A stretch of DNA of 64,000 nt. Origin: Chryseobacterium aahli (GTDB taxonomy: Bacteria; Bacteroidota; Bacteroidia; Flavobacteriales; Weeksellaceae). Positions 15,946-25,010 of this stretch are shown here, in pieces. How positions within the stretch are numbered: position 1 is the stretch's first letter; every line of letters begins with the position of its first letter. The position numbers and the translations under genes were made by a program. The stretch spans positions 1 through 64,000 of the forward strand of contig NZ_JALDNB010000008.1 of NCBI RefSeq assembly GCF_022699665.1, written 5' to 3'. The notes under the pieces are model-generated. The model saw nothing but the letters and a program-made list of their open reading frames with translations. It made no database searches and had not been told where the DNA came from.

Positions 15946-16875
15946 ATGAACTACAAAGTATCAACTTTTAAATTCTCTATTAAAAATAATAATGGGGAAA
16001 ATCATTTTTTAGGTAATCTACCTGGGAATTTAGACTTTTTTGATGTTTTTGACGAGTTTTGTCAAGACATCATAACCAATACTAAAAAATTTAATGAAAA
16101 CGGTAGAGATAAAAGTCTCACTCTAAGAGAGCCGTCAAAGGTTTTCAAAGACAAAAGATTTATATGCGGTAAGTTTGATTCTGGGACAACAGGGGATCCT
16201 GTCAATATTAATGATCCTGAAACAAATGAAACTAACTATTCTGTTACTCCAAATGAGTTACAAGCCAGAATATTAAATTTCTATATTCAGATACCCAAAA
16301 ATAAAAATGAAGGGTATCTAATTTTGCAAAGAAAATCAACTCACAGTATTCAAAGAAGTCTTGAGGATTGTTTCAATAATTTTTTAGTAAGAAAAGGTTT
16401 TCAAGGTGAAAATAGAATTAGAATTAAGCTTTCACATGCTCCAAATTTAAAATTGATGGAAAGAATGATGAATGCCGGAGAATTGAAAGAAATAAACCTT
16501 GATAAGAATGTTATTCCTAATAGCTTTTCAGGATTGTTTGAGGATGTAAATGATTCTAACTTGGGAGTAACAACTACTCAATTGAAATTTCATAAAACAG
16601 CTATAAAAGATAACTTTAAACAAGTTTTATATAATATTTACAGTAAAATTTATACTGGTGATGAACAAGTCGAGATTGATGGTAATTTTTATGATGAAGT
16701 TTCATTTACATTTTATTTAGATAAAGTGACTAAAACTTTTTATGTCAAAGATAAATCTAAAATTAGATCAGAAATTGATATTACTACAATGGTAGATGAT
16801 GATATTTATAGAGGGGAGGTTCCATTAGAGCAATTTATTGAAATTTCTGAAAAACTAATTTCTGAAATATCATAA
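15946..16875 (+). CDS. Orphan cytoplasmic protein, unknown function (island gene 2)
   Basis: A 309-residue protein with no signal peptide or membrane segment and no family I can name. The N-terminus is beta-like (YKVSTFKFSIKNNNGE). A central segment (EGYLILQRKSTHSIQRSLED) leads into an amphipathic region (IRIKLSHAPNLKLMERMMNA). The last 90 residues alternate beta strands (DEVSFTFYLDKVTKTFYVKD) and a terminal helix. It is strongly AT-rich and uses A/T-ending codons more heavily than its neighbours. It lies as cargo between two copies of the icmF 3' end. Inference: a horizontally acquired accessory gene; a phage-defence or toxin role is possible but unsupported by any motif. Confidence 0.7.
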   Translation: MNYKVSTFKFSIKNNNGENHFLGNLPGNLDFFDVFDEFCQDIITNTKKFNENGRDKSLTLREPSKVFKDKRFICGKFDSGTTGDPVNINDPETNETNYSVTPNELQARILNFYIQIPKNKNEGYLILQRKSTHSIQRSLEDCFNNFLVRKGFQGENRIRIKLSHAPNLKLMERMMNAGELKEINLDKNVIPNSFSGLFEDVNDSNLGVTTTQLKFHKTAIKDNFKQVLYNIYSKIYTGDEQVEIDGNFYDEVSFTFYLDKVTKTFYVKDKSKIRSEIDITTMVDDDIYRGEVPLEQFIEISEKLISEIS

Positions 16876-16880
16876 ATAAT

Positions 16881-16912
16881 AAAAACCGTGGATTGATTTC
16901 CACGGTTTTTTT
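16881..16912. terminator. Bidirectional terminator between island gene 2 and icmF
   Basis: A perfect 12-bp stem, AAAAACCGTGGA / TCCACGGTTTTT, with T-runs in both directions. It sits between the convergent stops of the 309-residue gene and icmF. A second small stem, GCCG / CGGC, lies at 16929-16941 next to the icmF stop. Confidence 0.85.
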
Positions 16913-16941
16913 ATTTAAATAATTGGCAGCCGACCTTCGGC

Positions 16942-19900
16942 CTACATATTTCTACGATATTTACCACCCACTTCAAATAAAGCATTGGTAATTTGTCCAA
17001 GCGAACAATATTTCACGGCATCCATCATTACATTAAATAAATTCTGCTGATTGATGGCAGCGTGTTGCAAAGTTTTTAAGGCTGCTTCAGATTTATCTTC
17101 ATTAGCTTGTTGGAAATTATGAAGCGTTTCAATCTGAACCTGCTTTTCTTCCTCAGTCGAACGGATGACTTCTCCCGGACGAACCGTTGGCGAACCATCT
17201 TTTCCAAGGAAGGTATTAACTCCGATGATTGGATATTCTCCGGTATGTTTCAACCATTCGTAATGCATCGATTCTTCCTGGATTTTTGAACGTTGATACA
17301 TTGTTTCCATTGCGCCCAAAACTCCACCTCTTTCTGTAATTCTATCGAATTCTGCGTAAACAGCTTCTTCAACAAGATCCGTTAGTTCTTCAATAATAAA
17401 TGAACCTTGAAGTGGATTTTCGTTTTTCGCCAATCCTAATTCTTTATTGATAATCAATTGAATTGCCATTGCTCTTCTAACAGACTGCTCAGTCGGAGTT
17501 GTAATCGCCTCGTCATAAGCGTTGGTGTGAAGTGAATTACAGTTGTCATAGATCGCATAAAGCGCTTGAAGTGTCGTTCTGATATCATTGAAATCAATTT
17601 CCTGAGCGTGAAGCGAACGTCCTGAAGTCTGAATGTGGTACTTCAACATCTGGCTTCTTTCGTCTGCTCCGTATTTCAGTTTCATTGCTTTTGCCCAGAT
17701 TCTTCTTGCTACACGTCCGATTACTGAATATTCAGGATCGATACCGTTGGAAAAGAAGAAAGATAAGTTCGGTGCAAAATCATTGATATCCATTCCTCTT
17801 GACAAATAATATTCCACATAAGTAAAACCATTTGCTAAAGTAAATGCCAACTGAGAAACCGGATTCGCACCCGCTTCTGCAATGTGATATCCTGAAATAG
17901 AAACAGAGTAGAAGTTTCTAACTTTTTCTGTGATAAAATATTCCTGAACGTCACCCATTAATCTCAAGGCAAATTCAGTAGAGAAAATACAAGTGTTCTG
18001 AGCCTGATCTTCTTTTAAAATATCAGCCTGAACGGTACCACGAACTGTTGCGATCGTTTTAGCTTTAATTTCAGCATAAGCTTCTGCAGGAATAACTTCA
18101 TCTCCGGTAAGTCCTAATAATTTTAAACCTAAACCGTTGTTTGAAGGAGGCAATTCTCCGTTATATTTTGGTCTTTCTAATCCTTTATCGTCAAATTTTG
18201 CTTTTAAAGCTTTCTCAACATTTGCTTCAAATTTATGTTCAGCAATATATTTTTCAACATTCTGATCAATCGCCGCATTCATAAAGAAAGCCAACAACAT
18301 CGGAGCCGGTCCGTTGATCGTCATTGAAACCGAAGTCATTGCATTCACCAGATCAAATCCGGAATATAGTTTTTTCGCATCATCCAAAGTTGCGATAGAA
18401 ACGCCAGCATTTCCAATTTTACCATAAATATCTGGTGGTAGGGCAGGGTCTTGTCCGTAAAGTGTTACAGAGTCAAACGCTGTTGACAAACGTTTAGCAT
18501 CCATTTCCGCAGAAACGTAGTGGAATCTTCTGTTGGTTCTTTCAGGACCGCCTTCTCCAGCAAACATTCTTGTCGGATCTTCACCTGTTCTTTTGAAAGG
18601 ATAAATTCCCGCAGTGTAAGGAAATCCGCCTGGAAGATTTTCTTGACCTTTCCATTTAATTAAATCACCCCAATCGGTATATTTTGGTAAAGATATTTTT
18701 GGAATTCTTAAATGTGATAAAGATTCTGTTGAGGTTTCAACTTTAATCTCTTTTCCACGAACGAAATACGAATAAAACTCAGCTTTGAAAGCCTGTTTCG
18801 TATCATCCCAGTTTTTAAGGAAGTCAATATTTTCCTGTTGAAGATCTTTTTCAGCCTTTTGATATTCAGAATCCAACGTTTCATTAGAAAGGAATTTTTT
18901 TACTCCTTCAATGTGATACATTTTTCTTGCTAATTCGGCTTGTTTTTCAACATTAGCATCGTAAATTCTATTATTTTCAACAATTTCTGATAAATAACGC
19001 ACTCTTTTTGGAGGAATTATCGTGATATCTTCAGAAACTTCCTGTTCAACAAATCCTTGTAAGTTTAAACCAGAATATTTCTCATTCACTTTTTCGATTA
19101 ATCTATTGTATAAATCGGTTGTTCCGTGGTCATTGAACTGAGAAGCTTTTGTCGCATAAACCGGCATATCATCCAACGGACTTTCCCACAATAAATGGTT
19201 TCTCTGGAACTGTTTTCTTACGGCTTGAAGTGCATCTAAAGCACCACGTTTGTCAGATTTATTTAAAGCAACCAAATCTGCATAATCCAACATATCGATT
19301 TTTTCCAACTGGGTTGAAGCTCCATATTCAGGAGTCATCACGTACATTGAAACATCTGCAAAATCTGAAACCTCTGATCCTGATTGCCCAATTCCTGAAG
19401 TTTCCAAAATGATAACATCTGGATGAGCTAATTTCAACACATTTAATGCTGAATGAATGAACGGCGAAACAGAAACGTTGTTTTCTCTCGTCGCCATCGA
19501 ACGCATATAAACTCTCGGATCATTAATCGCGTTCATACGAATTCTGTCTCCCAGCAATGCACCTCCGGTTTTCTTTTTCGAAGGGTCAATGGAGATGATA
19601 GCAATTTTTTTATCTGTATTTGAGCGTAAGAAACGTCTTACCAATTCGTCTGTTAATGAAGATTTTCCTGCTCCACCAGTTCCTGTGATACCGATGATTG
19701 GAATATTTAAATCTTTTGATTTTTCGTCAATTGCTTTTACCAAATCTGGTTTTTCTTCTGAGAAGTTTTCAACCGCAGAAATGATTTTAGCAATACTTGT
19801 AGAGTTTTCAAAACTAATTGAATCTAAATCTTCCGCCGTCACATCTTTTCCGGTTGCGAAATCTGATCTTTTCACCAAATCATCGATCATTCCCTGTAAA

Positions 19901-20289
19901 CCAAGCTCACGACCGTCGTCCGGAGAATAAATTCTGTCGATTCCGTAAGACATGATATCTTCGATTTCCTCGGGCAGAATTACACCGCCACCGCCACCGA
20001 AAATTTTGATCTGCGGAGAGTTTTTCTCTCTTAAAAGGTCGTAGATATATTTAAAATATTCGTTGTGACCACCCTGATATGAAGTCAGTGCAATCGCGTT
20101 TGCATCTTCCTGAATGGCGGTATTTACCACTTCTTCAGCCGATTTGTCGTGACCCAGGTGAATGACTTCGCATCCCGTTCCCTGAATCACACGACGCATG
20201 ATATTAATAGCTGCATCATGACCGTCGAATAACGACGCTGCTGTTACAATTCTTACTTTGTTTGTTGGAGTATATTTTTGGGTTTCCAT
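16942..20289 (-). CDS. icmF: Fused isobutyryl-CoA mutase (IcmF)
   Basis: A 1115-residue adenosylcobalamin enzyme that interconverts isobutyryl-CoA and butyryl-CoA (possibly also isovaleryl/pivalyl-CoA), with its G-protein chaperone in the same chain. Domains in order: B12-binding (D22-G-H24 lower-ligand motif, [11 protein letters not shown]), MeaB-like GTPase (GTGGAGKSS at 203-211, later NKSD), linker, and TIM-barrel mutase. Phe576 (RMFAGEG) and Gln764 (AQNT) occupy the positions where methylmalonyl-CoA mutase has Tyr and Arg; this pair is known to mark isobutyryl specificity. It has its own promoter box and a strong terminator. Its last ~17 codons are duplicated 1.9 kb downstream. Confidence 0.92.
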   Translation of the reverse strand: METQKYTPTNKVRIVTAASLFDGHDAAINIMRRVIQGTGCEVIHLGHDKSAEEVVNTAIQEDANAIALTSYQGGHNEYFKYIYDLLREKNSPQIKIFGGGGGVILPEEIEDIMSYGIDRIYSPDDGRELGLQGMIDDLVKRSDFATGKDVTAEDLDSISFENSTSIAKIISAVENFSEEKPDLVKAIDEKSKDLNIPIIGITGTGGAGKSSLTDELVRRFLRSNTDKKIAIISIDPSKKKTGGALLGDRIRMNAINDPRVYMRSMATRENNVSVSPFIHSALNVLKLAHPDVIILETSGIGQSGSEVSDFADVSMYVMTPEYGASTQLEKIDMLDYADLVALNKSDKRGALDALQAVRKQFQRNHLLWESPLDDMPVYATKASQFNDHGTTDLYNRLIEKVNEKYSGLNLQGFVEQEVSEDITIIPPKRVRYLSEIVENNRIYDANVEKQAELARKMYHIEGVKKFLSNETLDSEYQKAEKDLQQENIDFLKNWDDTKQAFKAEFYSYFVRGKEIKVETSTESLSHLRIPKISLPKYTDWGDLIKWKGQENLPGGFPYTAGIYPFKRTGEDPTRMFAGEGGPERTNRRFHYVSAEMDAKRLSTAFDSVTLYGQDPALPPDIYGKIGNAGVSIATLDDAKKLYSGFDLVNAMTSVSMTINGPAPMLLAFFMNAAIDQNVEKYIAEHKFEANVEKALKAKFDDKGLERPKYNGELPPSNNGLGLKLLGLTGDEVIPAEAYAEIKAKTIATVRGTVQADILKEDQAQNTCIFSTEFALRLMGDVQEYFITEKVRNFYSVSISGYHIAEAGANPVSQLAFTLANGFTYVEYYLSRGMDINDFAPNLSFFFSNGIDPEYSVIGRVARRIWAKAMKLKYGADERSQMLKYHIQTSGRSLHAQEIDFNDIRTTLQALYAIYDNCNSLHTNAYDEAITTPTEQSVRRAMAIQLIINKELGLAKNENPLQGSFIIEELTDLVEEAVYAEFDRITERGGVLGAMETMYQRSKIQEESMHYEWLKHTGEYPIIGVNTFLGKDGSPTVRPGEVIRSTEEEKQVQIETLHNFQQANEDKSEAALKTLQHAAINQQNLFNVMMDAVKYCSLGQITNALFEVGGKYRRNM

Positions 20290-20316
20290 ATTGATTGTAG
20301 AAAATTTCTAAGTTTC

Positions 20317-20324
20317 CAAATATA
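20317..20324 (-). promoter_or_regulatory. -7 promoter element of icmF
   Basis: TATATTTG on the minus strand, 27 bp before the icmF ATG, matches TAnnTTTG exactly. The rest of the 324-bp gap to the next gene (20290-20613) shows no further gene, RNA or strong hairpin. Confidence 0.6.
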
Positions 20325-20588
20325 ACAATTTAATAAAAACTTATTTTAATTATTCAAGATATTGATTTTTAAATATTTAAATAAAATTTTTAAAATGTAA
20401 ATTTCCTGTTTTAAGTTTTTTTAAAAAACTTAGTCTATCATTGAGATTAAAACGCAATGGCAGACAGGGAAACTTAAAGATGCTATTGTACTCAAGATAA
20501 ACAAAGGCGTTTCACTTATTTTCGAAATACGAAGAGTTAAAATAGACCTGATTTAATTTCAACAGTTTTCTTTCAAAATAAAATTCGT

Positions 20589-20596
20589 TATTTTTG
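20589..20596 (+). promoter_or_regulatory. -7 promoter element of small membrane protein gene
   Basis: TATTTTTG matches TAnnTTTG, 17 bp before the ATG. Confidence 0.5.
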
Positions 20597-20613
20597 CGTC
20601 TTATTAAAATGAT

Positions 20614-20946
20614 ATGCAGAAAGCACTGATGTATTTCGCTTTGGGAACGGTTCTCAGTTTTGTAATTAATTATTTTTTCATCAGCAGTGAAAATATTGGG
20701 TTAGATATTTTTTATGCGATTGCTTTCGGCTCAGCTTGGGGATTGTCTTACTATCTTGATACTCCGAAATTTACTTTAGTTCAAAAGTTATTGAGTTCTT
20801 TTGCTGCAATGGGACTATTGGTTTTAATTGGTTATCTAATATTTAATCTTGAATTGGCAATTCCTGCCATTCTGAAATTCTCTACGGTTTTTGTGGCGTA
20901 TTATTTAATTGCGAGCTTTAGGGCTAATAAGTCTTTGCGTAATTAA
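20614..20946 (+). CDS. Small integral membrane protein, unknown function
   Basis: A 110-residue protein made almost entirely of four hydrophobic helices: ALMYFALGTVLSFVINYFFI, GLDIFYAIAFGSAWGLSYYL, LLSSFAAMGLLVLIGYLIFN, and FSTVFVAYYLIASF with a basic end (RANKSLRN). The short loops carry few charges. No family is recognised. It lies upstream of the ribosomal-protein operon on the same strand but is separated from it by 168 bp containing a separate promoter. The start ATG is favoured by the preceding TATTTTTG box; another ATG 5 bp upstream is out of frame. Confidence 0.65.
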   Translation: MQKALMYFALGTVLSFVINYFFISSENIGLDIFYAIAFGSAWGLSYYLDTPKFTLVQKLLSSFAAMGLLVLIGYLIFNLELAIPAILKFSTVFVAYYLIASFRANKSLRN

Positions 20947-21061
20947 TATTACTTCAAAAATTCTTCTTTGAAAACTGTTGTTGAATATTTAAATCTAACC
21001 ATATTATATAGATGCAGATTTATTAAGTTTAAATATGTTTTCACAATCTAAAAATAATTTG

Positions 21062-21069
21062 TACCTTTG
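21062..21069 (+). promoter_or_regulatory. Promoter and leader of the rplM operon
   Basis: TACCTTTG matches TAnnTTTG. It is followed by a roughly 40-nt leader holding CCCTTATGGGG and a four-codon reading frame (ATG at 21091, stop at 21103-21105), nine bases before the GTG start of rplM. Confidence 0.65.
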
Positions 21070-21114
21070 CACACCCTTATGGGGAAAATTATGTTTAATC
21101 TTTAACTAAAACGT

Positions 21115-21570
21115 GTGAATACATTAAGTTACAAAACTGTTTCAGCGAACAAAGCTACTGCAAATAAAGAATGGGTTGTAGTAGACGCTGAAGGACAACC
21201 GTTAGGAAGACTAGCTTCTAAGGTTGCAAAGATTTTGAGAGGTAAGCACAAAGCAAACTTTACACCTCACGTAGATTGTGGTGATAATGTTATTGTTTTG
21301 AATGCTGGGAAAGTTACCCTTTCCGGAACCAAGTGGGAAGACAAGACTTACATTTGGCATACAGGTTATCCTGGAGGTCAAAAGTCTATGACGGCTACTG
21401 AACTTCTAAAGAAAGATTCTTTAAAAGTATTGGAAAAATCTGTAAAAGGTATGCTTCCAAAAACTAAATTAGGATCTGCTTTGTTCAAAAACCTTTATTT
21501 ATATGAAGGAACTGAGCACAAGCATGAAGCTCAACAGCCTAAAACACTTAATATTAACGAATTTAAATAA
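21115..21570 (+). CDS. rplM: 50S ribosomal protein L13
   Basis: A 151-residue L13, an early-assembling large-subunit protein. The family core is intact: [38 protein letters not shown] and HTGYPGG. Translation starts at GTG (21115); no in-frame ATG lies close enough upstream, and this start gives the normal N-terminus. It is first in the conserved rplM-rpsI-rpsB order, with rpsI 5 bp downstream. A four-codon open frame in the leader precedes it. Confidence 0.97.
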   Translation: MNTLSYKTVSANKATANKEWVVVDAEGQPLGRLASKVAKILRGKHKANFTPHVDCGDNVIVLNAGKVTLSGTKWEDKTYIWHTGYPGGQKSMTATELLKKDSLKVLEKSVKGMLPKTKLGSALFKNLYLYEGTEHKHEAQQPKTLNINEFK

Positions 21571-21575
21571 TTAAT

Positions 21576-21962
21576 ATGTCTATAGTTCACAAAATCGGAA
21601 GAAGAAAGACTTCTGTAGCAAGAGTTTATGTAAAACCAGGTTCTGGTGTGATTACAGTAAACGGTAAAGAAGCTGCAACTTATTTCTCTACAGACGTAAT
21701 GGTTTATAAATTAAATCAGCCGTTTATCCTTTCTGAGACTGTTGGTCAGTATGACGTTACCGTAAATGTTTTCGGTGGTGGTAATACAGGTCAGGCAGAA
21801 GCTATCAGATTAGGTATTTCTAGAGCGCTTTGCGAAATCAATGCTGAATACAGATTGTTATTGAAGCCTGCAGGTTTACTTACAAGAGATGCAAGAATGG
21901 TAGAAAGAAAGAAACCAGGTCAGAAAAAAGCAAGAAAGAGATTCCAGTTCTCAAAACGTTAA
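21576..21962 (+). CDS. rpsI: 30S ribosomal protein S9
   Basis: A 128-residue S9. The N-terminal [15 protein letters not shown] and the C-terminal basic tail ([14 protein letters not shown]), which reaches the decoding site and ends in the invariant Lys-Arg, are both present. It starts 5 bp after rplM and is co-transcribed with it. The 183 bp to rpsB contain a degenerate CAGATTTCAGA-type repeat and no clear terminator. Confidence 0.97.
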   Translation: MSIVHKIGRRKTSVARVYVKPGSGVITVNGKEAATYFSTDVMVYKLNQPFILSETVGQYDVTVNVFGGGNTGQAEAIRLGISRALCEINAEYRLLLKPAGLLTRDARMVERKKPGQKKARKRFQFSKR

Positions 21963-21965
21963 TTT

Positions 21966-22031
21966 TCAGACTTCAGATTCAGGATATCAGATTTCAGAAT
22001 TTTTTCTGTCTGTTGTCTTATATCTGAAAGC
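21966..22031. repeat. Degenerate TCAGATTTCAGA-type intergenic repeat
   Basis: A run of imperfect units (CAGACTTCAGATTCAGG ... CAGATTTCAG) is followed by inverted units (TCTGTCTG, ATCTGAAAG), able to fold into a loose hairpin between rpsI and rpsB. No coding potential. Confidence 0.45.
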
Positions 22032-22145
22032 TATTTATCAAAACAAAAAAATTGCCCGTTACGTTTAGCATCCAAACACTTCTCCCATCTAAAGAAGTCG
22101 TTGATTGTTTAAGAAACGGAAAGTAAACTAACAAAAACAGAAAAC

Positions 22146-22913
22146 ATGGCAAAAGCAAATGTAAAAGACCTTCTAGAGGCTGGTGTACACTTCGGTCACA
22201 TGACTAGAAAGTGGAATCCAAATATGGCTCCATACATTTTTATGGAGAAAAATGGTATTCACATTGTAGACTTACATAAAACAGCTGTTAAATTGGATGA
22301 AGCGTGCAGCGCTTTAGAAAAATTAACTTCTGCAGGTAAAAAAGTTCTTTTCGTAGCTACCAAAAAGCAAGCGAAAGAAGTAGTTGCTAAGCACGCTGCT
22401 GAACTTAATATGCCTTATATTACAGAAAGATGGCCGGGAGGTATGTTAACGAATTTCGTTACAATCAGAAAAGCTGTAAAGAAAATGAACTCTATCGACA
22501 AAATGAAAAAAGACGGTACGTTCGAAACTTTATCTAAAAAAGAAAGATTACAAGTTGACAGACAAAGAGCTAACTTAGAGAAAAACTTAGGTTCTATCTC
22601 TGACATGGTGCGTCTTCCTTCTGCAATCTTCGTTGTAGATATCATGAGAGAACACATCGCTGTAACTGAAGCTAAGAAATTAGGTATCCCAGTTTTCGGT
22701 ATTGTTGATACAAACTCTGACCCAAGAAAAGTAGACTTCGTTATCCCAGGAAACGATGATGCTTCAAAATCTATCGATATGATCTTAAACGTAGTTTCAG
22801 ATTCTATCAAAGAAGGTCAGTCTCAGAGAAAAGCTGATAAAGAAAAATCTAAAGAAGAAGGAGAAGTAGTATCTGCTGATAAAGATGCAGATTTCGACGC
22901 TGCTGCTGAATAA
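22146..22913 (+). CDS. rpsB: 30S ribosomal protein S2
   Basis: A 255-residue S2, a late-binding small-subunit protein that in turn bridges S1 in many bacteria. The signature GVHFGHMTRKWNPNMAPYIF near the N-terminus and the central ERWPGGMLTNF are intact. The acidic C-terminal extension (EEGEVVSADKDADFDAAAE) is common in Bacteroidota. It is usually followed directly by tsf. Here a terminator and oppositely oriented genes follow, and tsf lies 19 kb away on the other strand. Confidence 0.97.
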   Translation: MAKANVKDLLEAGVHFGHMTRKWNPNMAPYIFMEKNGIHIVDLHKTAVKLDEACSALEKLTSAGKKVLFVATKKQAKEVVAKHAAELNMPYITERWPGGMLTNFVTIRKAVKKMNSIDKMKKDGTFETLSKKERLQVDRQRANLEKNLGSISDMVRLPSAIFVVDIMREHIAVTEAKKLGIPVFGIVDTNSDPRKVDFVIPGNDDASKSIDMILNVVSDSIKEGQSQRKADKEKSKEEGEVVSADKDADFDAAAE

Positions 22914-22938
22914 TTGAAGATTTATCTTTGAAATAAAG

Positions 22939-22970
22939 AAAAACCGCTAAACTTGTTTAGCGGTTTTTTT
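22939..22970 (+). terminator. Terminator after rpsB
   Basis: A perfect 12-bp stem, AAACCGCTAAAC / GTTTAGCGGTTT, with a TT loop and a T-run. It closes the rplM-rpsI-rpsB operon. Confidence 0.9.
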
Positions 22971-23091
22971 ATGCTTTTATGTTAAATTTTAGTTTAAACT
23001 GCAATGACAATCAATAGGAATGTGCTTTAGATCGTTTTCGAATTTTTAAAATCAGTATTGGCTTTAGCCTAAACATAATTTAAGTTTAAAA

Positions 23092-23502
23092 TCAATTCGA
23101 AAGTTTTATTGAATAAGCAGATGTAATAAATTTAGAAGTCTGATATGCTGACTGACAAACCATTCCCGATAATTTATAAGTTTGGTTCTTAGGAATCATC
23201 ACAGAACCGATTTTTCCTGCACCAATTGGAATCTTTTTGTAATAATTATTTGAACTAACGGTTAAAACCATATTGCATCTAGAAGCGTTCTCAACTGTCA
23301 GTGCTATTTTGGGGTCATTTGGTGATGTTTCATTCAGCAAATAGGTCAATACTTCTGCAGTTTCAGATTTGTAAGTTTTCAACACCTCATGATACTCTCT
23401 TTCAGTATTGGATGGTGAACTTTTGACAGGATAATTATTATATGTAGTCCCGCAACTATTTAAAACCAGAAAAATTACAAATCCGATCAGCAGTTTTTTC
23501 AT
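23092..23502 (-). CDS. Lipoprotein of the CN-VC envelope family, short member
   Basis: A 136-residue lipoprotein (signal ending LVLNSC, lipidated Cys17). It consists only of the C-terminal domain shared by four proteins in this window: EVLTYLLNE, SRCNMVLTVSSNNYYKKIPI, SVMIPKNQTYKLSGMVCQSAYQTSK. Two conserved Cys (in S-x-C-N and V/I-C) could form a disulfide in the periplasm. The family may correspond to what databases call DUF6759, but I cannot verify that. It is last in the operon trmB - 23504 gene - this gene, starting one base after the preceding stop. The function is unknown. It is the most divergent and shortest of the four paralogues. Confidence 0.72.
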   Translation of the reverse strand: MKKLLIGFVIFLVLNSCGTTYNNYPVKSSPSNTEREYHEVLKTYKSETAEVLTYLLNETSPNDPKIALTVENASRCNMVLTVSSNNYYKKIPIGAGKIGSVMIPKNQTYKLSGMVCQSAYQTSKFITSAYSIKLSN

Positions 23503-23503
23503 A

Positions 23504-24232
23504 TCAACGTTTCTTTTTAGTCTTTTTTTGCTTGGCTAAATTAGTTTTTTTTGTTGAAGATTGATTGTTTGCATCCCTACCTAGTTCATTATTTAAAGCC
23601 AAACTTTCATTTTCATTAAATTTATACTGAGGGTTATTAATTGCTATTTGAATATTTTTATTGATTTGTCTTTTTGATGCATATTCAACATCGCATATGT
23701 TAGATGAAAGAGAGTAATGATCTTTATCTAAAACAATAAAATTCTCATTGTGAGCAGGAACGGCTAAATTGTAAAATTTCTTTCCACTGATTTTTAAAAC
23801 CAAATTACAATCAGAATTATTTCTGAAAAGTAAAATTGCTTCTTTACTGTTAATGTCTTCACTAAACATCGCATTGAGCAATTGTACGGTCTTTTCTTTG
23901 TGTTCAGAAGATGTTTCTGACATTAGTTTTTTAAATTCTTCAGAGTCTTTGGCAATAAGATTAGCTTTGAAATTTTGCGGAATTTCTGTAATGATAGGGC
24001 GAACTTCCATTGGTTTTGCTGTAGCAGAACCTTTTGTCCATTCACTGTTTTTAAGGGCAATTAGTTTTGATTTTAAAATGCGCCTTTTCGGGTCTTCCGG
24101 GTGTGCGGTTTTCAAATATTCTTCAATCTCGGTAATGTTTGTGTTTTTTAAAATGTCTTCATGATTGCTTGTTTGTGTAGAACATGAAGAAGTGAGAGTG
24201 AAGAATAAAATGATGAGGTAATTTTTTTTCAT
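23504..24232 (-). CDS. Lipoprotein of the CN-VC envelope family
   Basis: A 242-residue lipoprotein (LTSSC, Cys17). An N-terminal motif (IEEYLKTAHPEDPKRRILKSKLI) is shared with the paralogue at 25.0 kb, and the C-terminal domain (HKEKTVQLLNAMF, SDCNLVLKISGKKFYNLAVPAH, NICDVEYASK) with all four. The linker between them is variable. A lysine-rich end (KTNLAKQKKTKKKR) is unusual for an exported protein. It starts 16 bp after the trmB stop, and the next paralogue starts 1 bp after its own stop, so all three form one operon. Function unknown; probably anchored in the inner or outer membrane and facing the periplasm. Confidence 0.75.
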   Translation of the reverse strand: MKKNYLIILFFTLTSSCSTQTSNHEDILKNTNITEIEEYLKTAHPEDPKRRILKSKLIALKNSEWTKGSATAKPMEVRPIITEIPQNFKANLIAKDSEEFKKLMSETSSEHKEKTVQLLNAMFSEDINSKEAILLFRNNSDCNLVLKISGKKFYNLAVPAHNENFIVLDKDHYSLSSNICDVEYASKRQINKNIQIAINNPQYKFNENESLALNNELGRDANNQSSTKKTNLAKQKKTKKKR

Positions 24233-24248
24233 CGGTTTATTATTTCAT

Positions 24249-24926
24249 TTAATTAATTCTAAATTTTATATAAGTTATTGTTTTTCCTTTTGCTGAAAAA
24301 AGTTCTTCGTAATAAGTTTTGATATCTCTTAAATGGGGTGTTCCCGGATCGTACTCTGCAGCGCCATAGATGTCGTGGTGAGCACTAATGATTTCGTAAC
24401 CTGCTCCTTGCAGATAACCTAAAGTGTACCCGTGCAAAAACTCTGAATCTGTTTTAAGATGAACAATTCCGCCAGGTTTCAGGAATTTTTTATATCTCTC
24501 AAGAAAATCGGGGTGTGTCAGTCTGTGTTTTGTACGTCTGTACTTGATTTGTGGATCTGGGAAAGTAATCCAGATTTCATCCACTTCATTTTCTGCAAAA
24601 AAATGGTCTACAAGCTCGATTTGAGAACGAATGAATGCTACGTTTTTCATGTCATTTTCAACCGCTTCTTTGGCTCCAAACCAAAATCTGGCTCCTTTGA
24701 TATCAATGCCGATGAAATTCTTATCTGTAAATGTTTTGGCAAGACCTACAGTATATTCTCCTTTTCCGCAGCCTAATTCGAGAACAATAGGTTGGTCATT
24801 TTTAAAGAAATCTTTTCTCCAATTTCCTCTCAGTTCAAAGCTGTTAAGGGCTTCGTCTCTGGTTGGCTGAATGACGTTTGGTAATATTTTGTTCTCTGCG
24901 AATCTTGCTAATTTGTTCTTGCCCAT
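24249..24926 (-). CDS. trmB: tRNA (guanine-N7-)-methyltransferase
   Basis: Methylates G46 in the tRNA variable loop using S-adenosylmethionine. The SAM site is VLELGCGKGEYTVGLA (GCGKG at 52-56) and the family motif DPQIKYRRTKHRL follows. The length of 225 residues from the ATG of MGKNKLARFAENK is normal. An ORF start 30 bp upstream is ruled out because it would precede the -7 box at 24945-24952. It is first in an operon with two small lipoproteins, an association that looks incidental. Confidence 0.95.
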   Translation of the reverse strand: MGKNKLARFAENKILPNVIQPTRDEALNSFELRGNWRKDFFKNDQPIVLELGCGKGEYTVGLAKTFTDKNFIGIDIKGARFWFGAKEAVENDMKNVAFIRSQIELVDHFFAENEVDEIWITFPDPQIKYRRTKHRLTHPDFLERYKKFLKPGGIVHLKTDSEFLHGYTLGYLQGAGYEIISAHHDIYGAAEYDPGTPHLRDIKTYYEELFSAKGKTITYIKFRIN

Positions 24927-24944
24927 GTAATATATGTGAGCCTG

Positions 24945-24952
24945 CAAAATTA
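24945..24952 (-). promoter_or_regulatory. -7 promoter element of trmB operon
   Basis: TAATTTTG on the minus strand, 18 bp before the ATG of MGKNK. It fixes the trmB start. Confidence 0.6.
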
Positions 24953-25010
24953 GCAAAAATATGATACAATCTCTTTGATTTTTAAAGAGAAAAATAGATT
25001 TGAAAATTAA

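Noticed and set aside
17000..20000. Several plus-strand open frames inside icmF
   Set aside because: They are antisense shadows with no family features, and the icmF frame is intact throughout.
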